A stretch of DNA of 64,000 nucleotides. It comes from Oasisia sp. SBJ-2009. Lineage: Eukaryota > Annelida > Polychaeta > Sabellida > Siboglinidae. The notes under the pieces were generated by a model. It did not search any database. It was given only the letters and a program-made list of their open reading frames with translations, and was not told the origin of the DNA. The stretch is from positions 35,922,529-35,986,528 of the forward strand of contig OZ024864.1 of NCBI GenBank assembly GCA_964017155.1. Direction: 5' to 3'. The translations under genes and the position numbers were made by a program. Of this stretch, positions 60,319 through 64,000 are shown piece by piece. Position 1 is the stretch's first letter, and the number at the start of each line of letters is the position of its first letter.

Positions 60319-61450
60319 TGAGTGATTGAGTGATTGGGTGATTGGGTAATTGGGTGATTGGGTGATTGGGTGGTCGGGTGATCGGGTGATCGGGTGATCG
60401 GGTGATCGGGTGATCGGGTGATCGGGTGATCGAGTGATCGAGTGATCGAGTGATCGAGTGATCGAGTGATCGAGTGACCGAGTGACCGAGTGACCGAGTG
60501 ACCGAGTGACCGAGTGACCGAGTGACCGAGTGACCGAGTGACCGAGTGACCGAGTGACCGAGTGACCGAGTGACCGAGTGACCGAGTGACCGAGTGACCG
60601 AGTGACCGAGTGACCGAGTGATCGAGTGATCGAGTGATCGAGTGATCGAGTGATCGAGTGATCGAGTGATCGAGTGATCGAGTGATCGAGTGATCGAGTG
60701 ATCGAGTGATCGAGTGATCGATTGATCGAGTGATCGATTGATCGATTGATCGAGTGATCGAGTGATCGAGTGATCGAGTGATCGAGTGATCGAGTGATCG
60801 AGTGATCGAGTGATCGAGTGATCGAGTGATCGAGTGATCGAGTGATCGAGTGATCGAGTGATCGAGTGATCGAGTGATCGAGTGATCGAGTGATCGAGTG
60901 ATCGAGTGATCGAGTGATCGAGTGATCGAGTGATCGAGTGATCGAGTGATCGAGTGATCGAGTGGTCGAGTGATCGAGTGATCGAGTGATCGAGTGATCG
61001 AGTGATCGAGTGATCGAGTGATCGAGTGATCGAGTGATCGAGTGATCGAGTGATCGAGTGATCGAGTGATCGAGTGATCGAGTGATCGAGTGATCGAGTG
61101 ATCGAGTGATCGAGTGATCGAGTGATCGATTGATCGAGTGATCGAGTGATCGAGTGATCGAGTGATCGAGTGATCGAGTGATCGAGTGATCGAGTGATCG
61201 AGTGATCGAGTGATCGAGTGATCGAGTGATCGAGTGATCGAGTGATCGAGTGATCGAGTGATCGAGTGATCGAGTGATCGAGTGATCGAGTGATCGAGTG
61301 ATCGAGTGATCGAGTGATCGAGTGATCGAGTGATCGAGTGATCGAGTGATCGAGTGATCGAGTGAGTGAGTGAGTGAGTGAGTGAGTGTGTGAGTGAGTG
61401 AGTGAGTGAGCGAGTGAGAGAGTGACTGAGTGACTGAGTGATTGAGTGAG
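60319..61450. repeat. Octamer satellite (GAGTGATC)n
   Basis: About 140 units of 8 bp. Zones are GGGTGATC (about 60360-60430), GAGTGACC (about 60472-60620) and GAGTGATC (about 60620-61360), with a few GATTGATC units, ending in GAGT tetramers (61360-61450). The minus strand has a 386-residue open frame DHSITRSL... because three octamers make 24 bases and contain no stop in that frame. I do not regard it as a gene. Confidence 0.97.
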
Positions 61451-61469
61451 TCAAACTGTATTTCAATTA

Positions 61470-63700
61470 GACTTACCTATACATGTTGTGTAATGTGTTA
61501 TATTTTTAATATATATGATATCTTTAAACGCCTGTTATCAGAAATGTAGCTATGCCACAACTTGACACAACTATTTGTTGTCGACAGAATACATTACTGT
61601 AGCTGAGATATGTAAAGTGGTCTGTCTCCTCTCCAATGCCCTGGTACAGATGCAATCCGCACAGCTTTAATAAATTTTGGCACATGCCTCATTGAAAGGT
61701 TGATGCCACATGATCTGCAGAAGTGATCTATCAGGAACTAAAGGACTCCTCTGTTGTGCATCTGTACAAGAGAAAGTACAATGGTCAAGCATGCCAAAAA
61801 CAACGTTGGGTTTGTCTTGGTTGTCTATCTTTGGAAACCGCTTTATTGTGTTCTCATTAGCCGCCAGATCCTCCATTTGAAGCTAGGCGATCTTCTTCCA
61901 GAGAATCAGAGTGGTTTCAGAGCTTTTCTAAAACAAGTCTGACAATTTGGTTGTTATTTTCCACGCATTATAACTTTCTTATTTTTTATGTCACGTGTTA
62001 ATTAGAAACGTCTTGGAATTCTTTTTGATGAGTTCTTTCAGGCCATATGAACATTTCCTATTGTTTCTAAAAAGAAGGTATGGTAATTCGTGCTAGAATA
62101 GTCAAAAACAGCCAAAATACGCTTTGCATTTTTGTTTTATTTATAGCGCCTTTGCAAAATAAAAAAACGGTACTTTTTCAATTGATCGGTACAAATCTAA
62201 TACGAAAATATAATAAAGGAGAACAATGTATTGTAGTCTCCTTCCATGATTAATTATACCAACAAACCATCGTTTGCTAATAGGCCCATTTTTGTTGTCA
62301 CGCCCGATACCAAACTTCGTCTCCGACGTGCTAATATTCCAAATTATTTTTTTTTTATTACAGTTAATATCGTCATGGAAGCCGTATATATTCAATTTAT
62401 TTATGGACATTTTTTTCATAATGGCCATTATTATAATGTATGTAAATCCTAATGTGTTGTTATTAATAAAACATCCATACTTTAACTGGTTACGCCCGAT
62501 ACCAAGCTCTAATGACAACTGTGGACAAAATAATGAACATAACTACTTCCAAATGTATAGATGAGTAAATAATAAAGTTTACTAGATGCCTGAATTGTTG
62601 TAATTTTAATCAGACGCGTTCCATTAAAATGAGAGCATTTCACTCAATTTCTTACGCCCGATACCAAGCTCTAGCTCTACTTATCAAATGGTAACCGCAT
62701 GTATTTGAGGCAGAATTTGTGTGGCGCCCTCTTGCAGGAAGTGAAAGCATTGCTCACATACGTCGAAACTATGGCTTTCCGTAAAACATTAAGTAATGCT
62801 TCATTTGTTTTCGTTTTATCATTATTTATGTATTGATAAGTTAATGTTGTCAACTACGACGTATGCTCCTAACACATAATGAGAAAATAACATATTTTGT
62901 TACCGAAATGTCGTATGATTGATACCAAACTATGACGATATCAAACTTTAATGTCGTCCAGACAAAAGCAGAAAAATGAAATCATTACCGCTGGTATATA
63001 CGATGTATGCTACATAAATGAGAAGCATTGTGAATCAATAATTTTTTTTAATATTGTAGGCCATTTACAAGTTTTGATATAATATGAAAAGTACAACCTT
63101 GACATGTATGGAATCACATTTTATGAACACAACCATATTTTCAGGGTTTACAGGTTTAAAACATATATAATTCATCGTTTGCATGACGAAGAACAACATG
63201 CATATCGAACAAAGGCAACACGTTTCAAATATAATTGTTTTAAATATTTATTAACGACGCTTAAACGAGCATGAAACCTTGTTACCGGGCGTAATACGTG
63301 ATACTATTTTTTATTATTATGTAGTTGCCATTTGGTGAATTTCCGCATTTAAATGAAAACATTTTGACAAAACATTCCATTGAGTATACCCGTTATAGCA
63401 ACCAAGTTTAACGGAAATCTAAGAATATGACAAAAATTGCATTTCCTATGCCAACTGTCAGACTTTTTTAGAATGGCCCAGTAATGCTTTTATGTAACAA
63501 TCTTTTTTTCAAGAGAGAGAAATTCTAAATCGGAAAATCCAGCAACAATAGTTTCATACCTTTACAAATAACGTATGCAGATAACATATAAAATGGGTGG
63601 CTGCTTGTAAATCAAATGCCATCAAACATCATCATTCATGGTCTTGGTCGAGTGAACGTTTATTATACCAGCACTGCGTGGCACATCACAAATTATTGTA
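61470..63700. other. No recognised gene; short dispersed motif
   Basis: AT-rich sequence with only short frames. The phrase ACGCCCGATACCAA occurs at 62300, 62492 and 62654 and is described in the findings. Confidence 0.55.
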
Positions 63701-63739
63701 AATTATATTTATCTCTCTCCGAGCGAGCGCGCCGACTCC

Positions 63740-64000
63740 ACGAACTCTCTCTCACAGGAGGATAAAGAGAAAGAGAGAAAGACAAGAGGTAGATGGGGAG
63801 AGAAATTGAGAGAGAGAGCAGAGTGAAAAAAGGAGAGAACTGGGAGGAGAGTAAAGGAAAGGGTAGAGAAGGATAGGAGAAGAGAGAGGGTAGAGAGAAG
63901 AGAGAGAAGAGAGGAGAGAGAGGAGAGAAGGGAGGAGAGAGAAGGGAGGAGGAGGAGGAGGAGGAGGAGGAGAGAGAAAGAGAGCGAGAGTAGAGCGAGA
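63740..64000. repeat. Purine-rich (GA)n tract at the window end
   Basis: GAGAGAAAGA, GGAGGAGGAG and AGAGAGAG runs; the plus strand is nearly all purine. It continues past the window. Confidence 0.9.

Noticed and set aside
60306..61466. 386-residue open frame of DHSITRSL repeats on the minus strand
   Set aside because: It is the translation of an octamer satellite; three 8-bp units make 24 bases without a stop in this frame. No start context, splice site or non-repeat domain supports a gene.
62141..62564. Open frames of 96-125 residues on both strands
   Set aside because: AT-rich sequence with asparagine- and isoleucine-rich translation, no recognisable motif, and overlapping frames on both strands.

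Overview
The window looks like an invertebrate animal genome, probably a lophotrochozoan such as a mollusc. This is an inference. It rests on spliced genes with GT-AG introns, abundant (TA)n, (CA)n and (GA)n tracts, many decayed non-LTR retrotransposons with APE endonuclease, a PIF/Harbinger-like DNA transposon, and a lineage-specific T-box family. There is no bacterial operon structure, no CRISPR array, and I recognise no rRNA or tRNA gene.

The biological core is a cluster of four related T-box loci. Copy A (minus strand, coding exons between 3857 and 11955) can be assembled from the sequence as nine coding exons whose splice phases all agree. It encodes a divergent T-box DNA-binding domain followed by a long glutamine-rich region. 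Copy D (minus, 53645-56338) is a truncated relative holding only exons 1-4, with a 4-base deletion in exon 3. Copies B (plus, about 21.5-28.9 kb) and C (minus, 39.8-42.9 kb) carry the Q-rich exon 8 and C-terminal exon 9, but I find no T-box DNA-binding exons in them. Copy B also has a recognisable exon 2. Copies A and B each have an in-frame TAA in exon 8; copy C exon 8 is open.

The dominant structural feature is a very large inverted repeat centred near 34335. The inner arms are 24800-33418 and 35251-43869 (about 8.6 kb each, spacer about 1.8 kb). They carry copies B and C and everything around them in mirror image. A second pair, 20740-21977 and 45117-46378, extends the same palindrome outward. 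Between the two pairs the arms differ: the left holds copy B exon 2 and a 54-bp minisatellite, while the right holds a 1.25-kb dispersed repeat that also lies at the left edge of the window (1-1025).

The rest is mobile and repetitive DNA. It includes a nearly intact CR1-group LINE with a PHD finger (46470-50400, minus), an older LINE RT fragment (50404-50954), endonuclease fragments of another LINE (2.1, 19.7 and 34.7 kb), LINE RT copies inside the palindrome arms, and a 3.5-kb Harbinger-like transposon (13792-17250). A 1.1-kb octamer satellite (60319-61450) and many microsatellites and minisatellites complete it. The stretches 51.0-53.1, 57.9-59.9 and 61.5-63.7 kb contain no gene I can recognise.

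All coordinates were read by eye. Exon ends are inferred from splice consensus, phase agreement and comparison between copies, not from transcripts.
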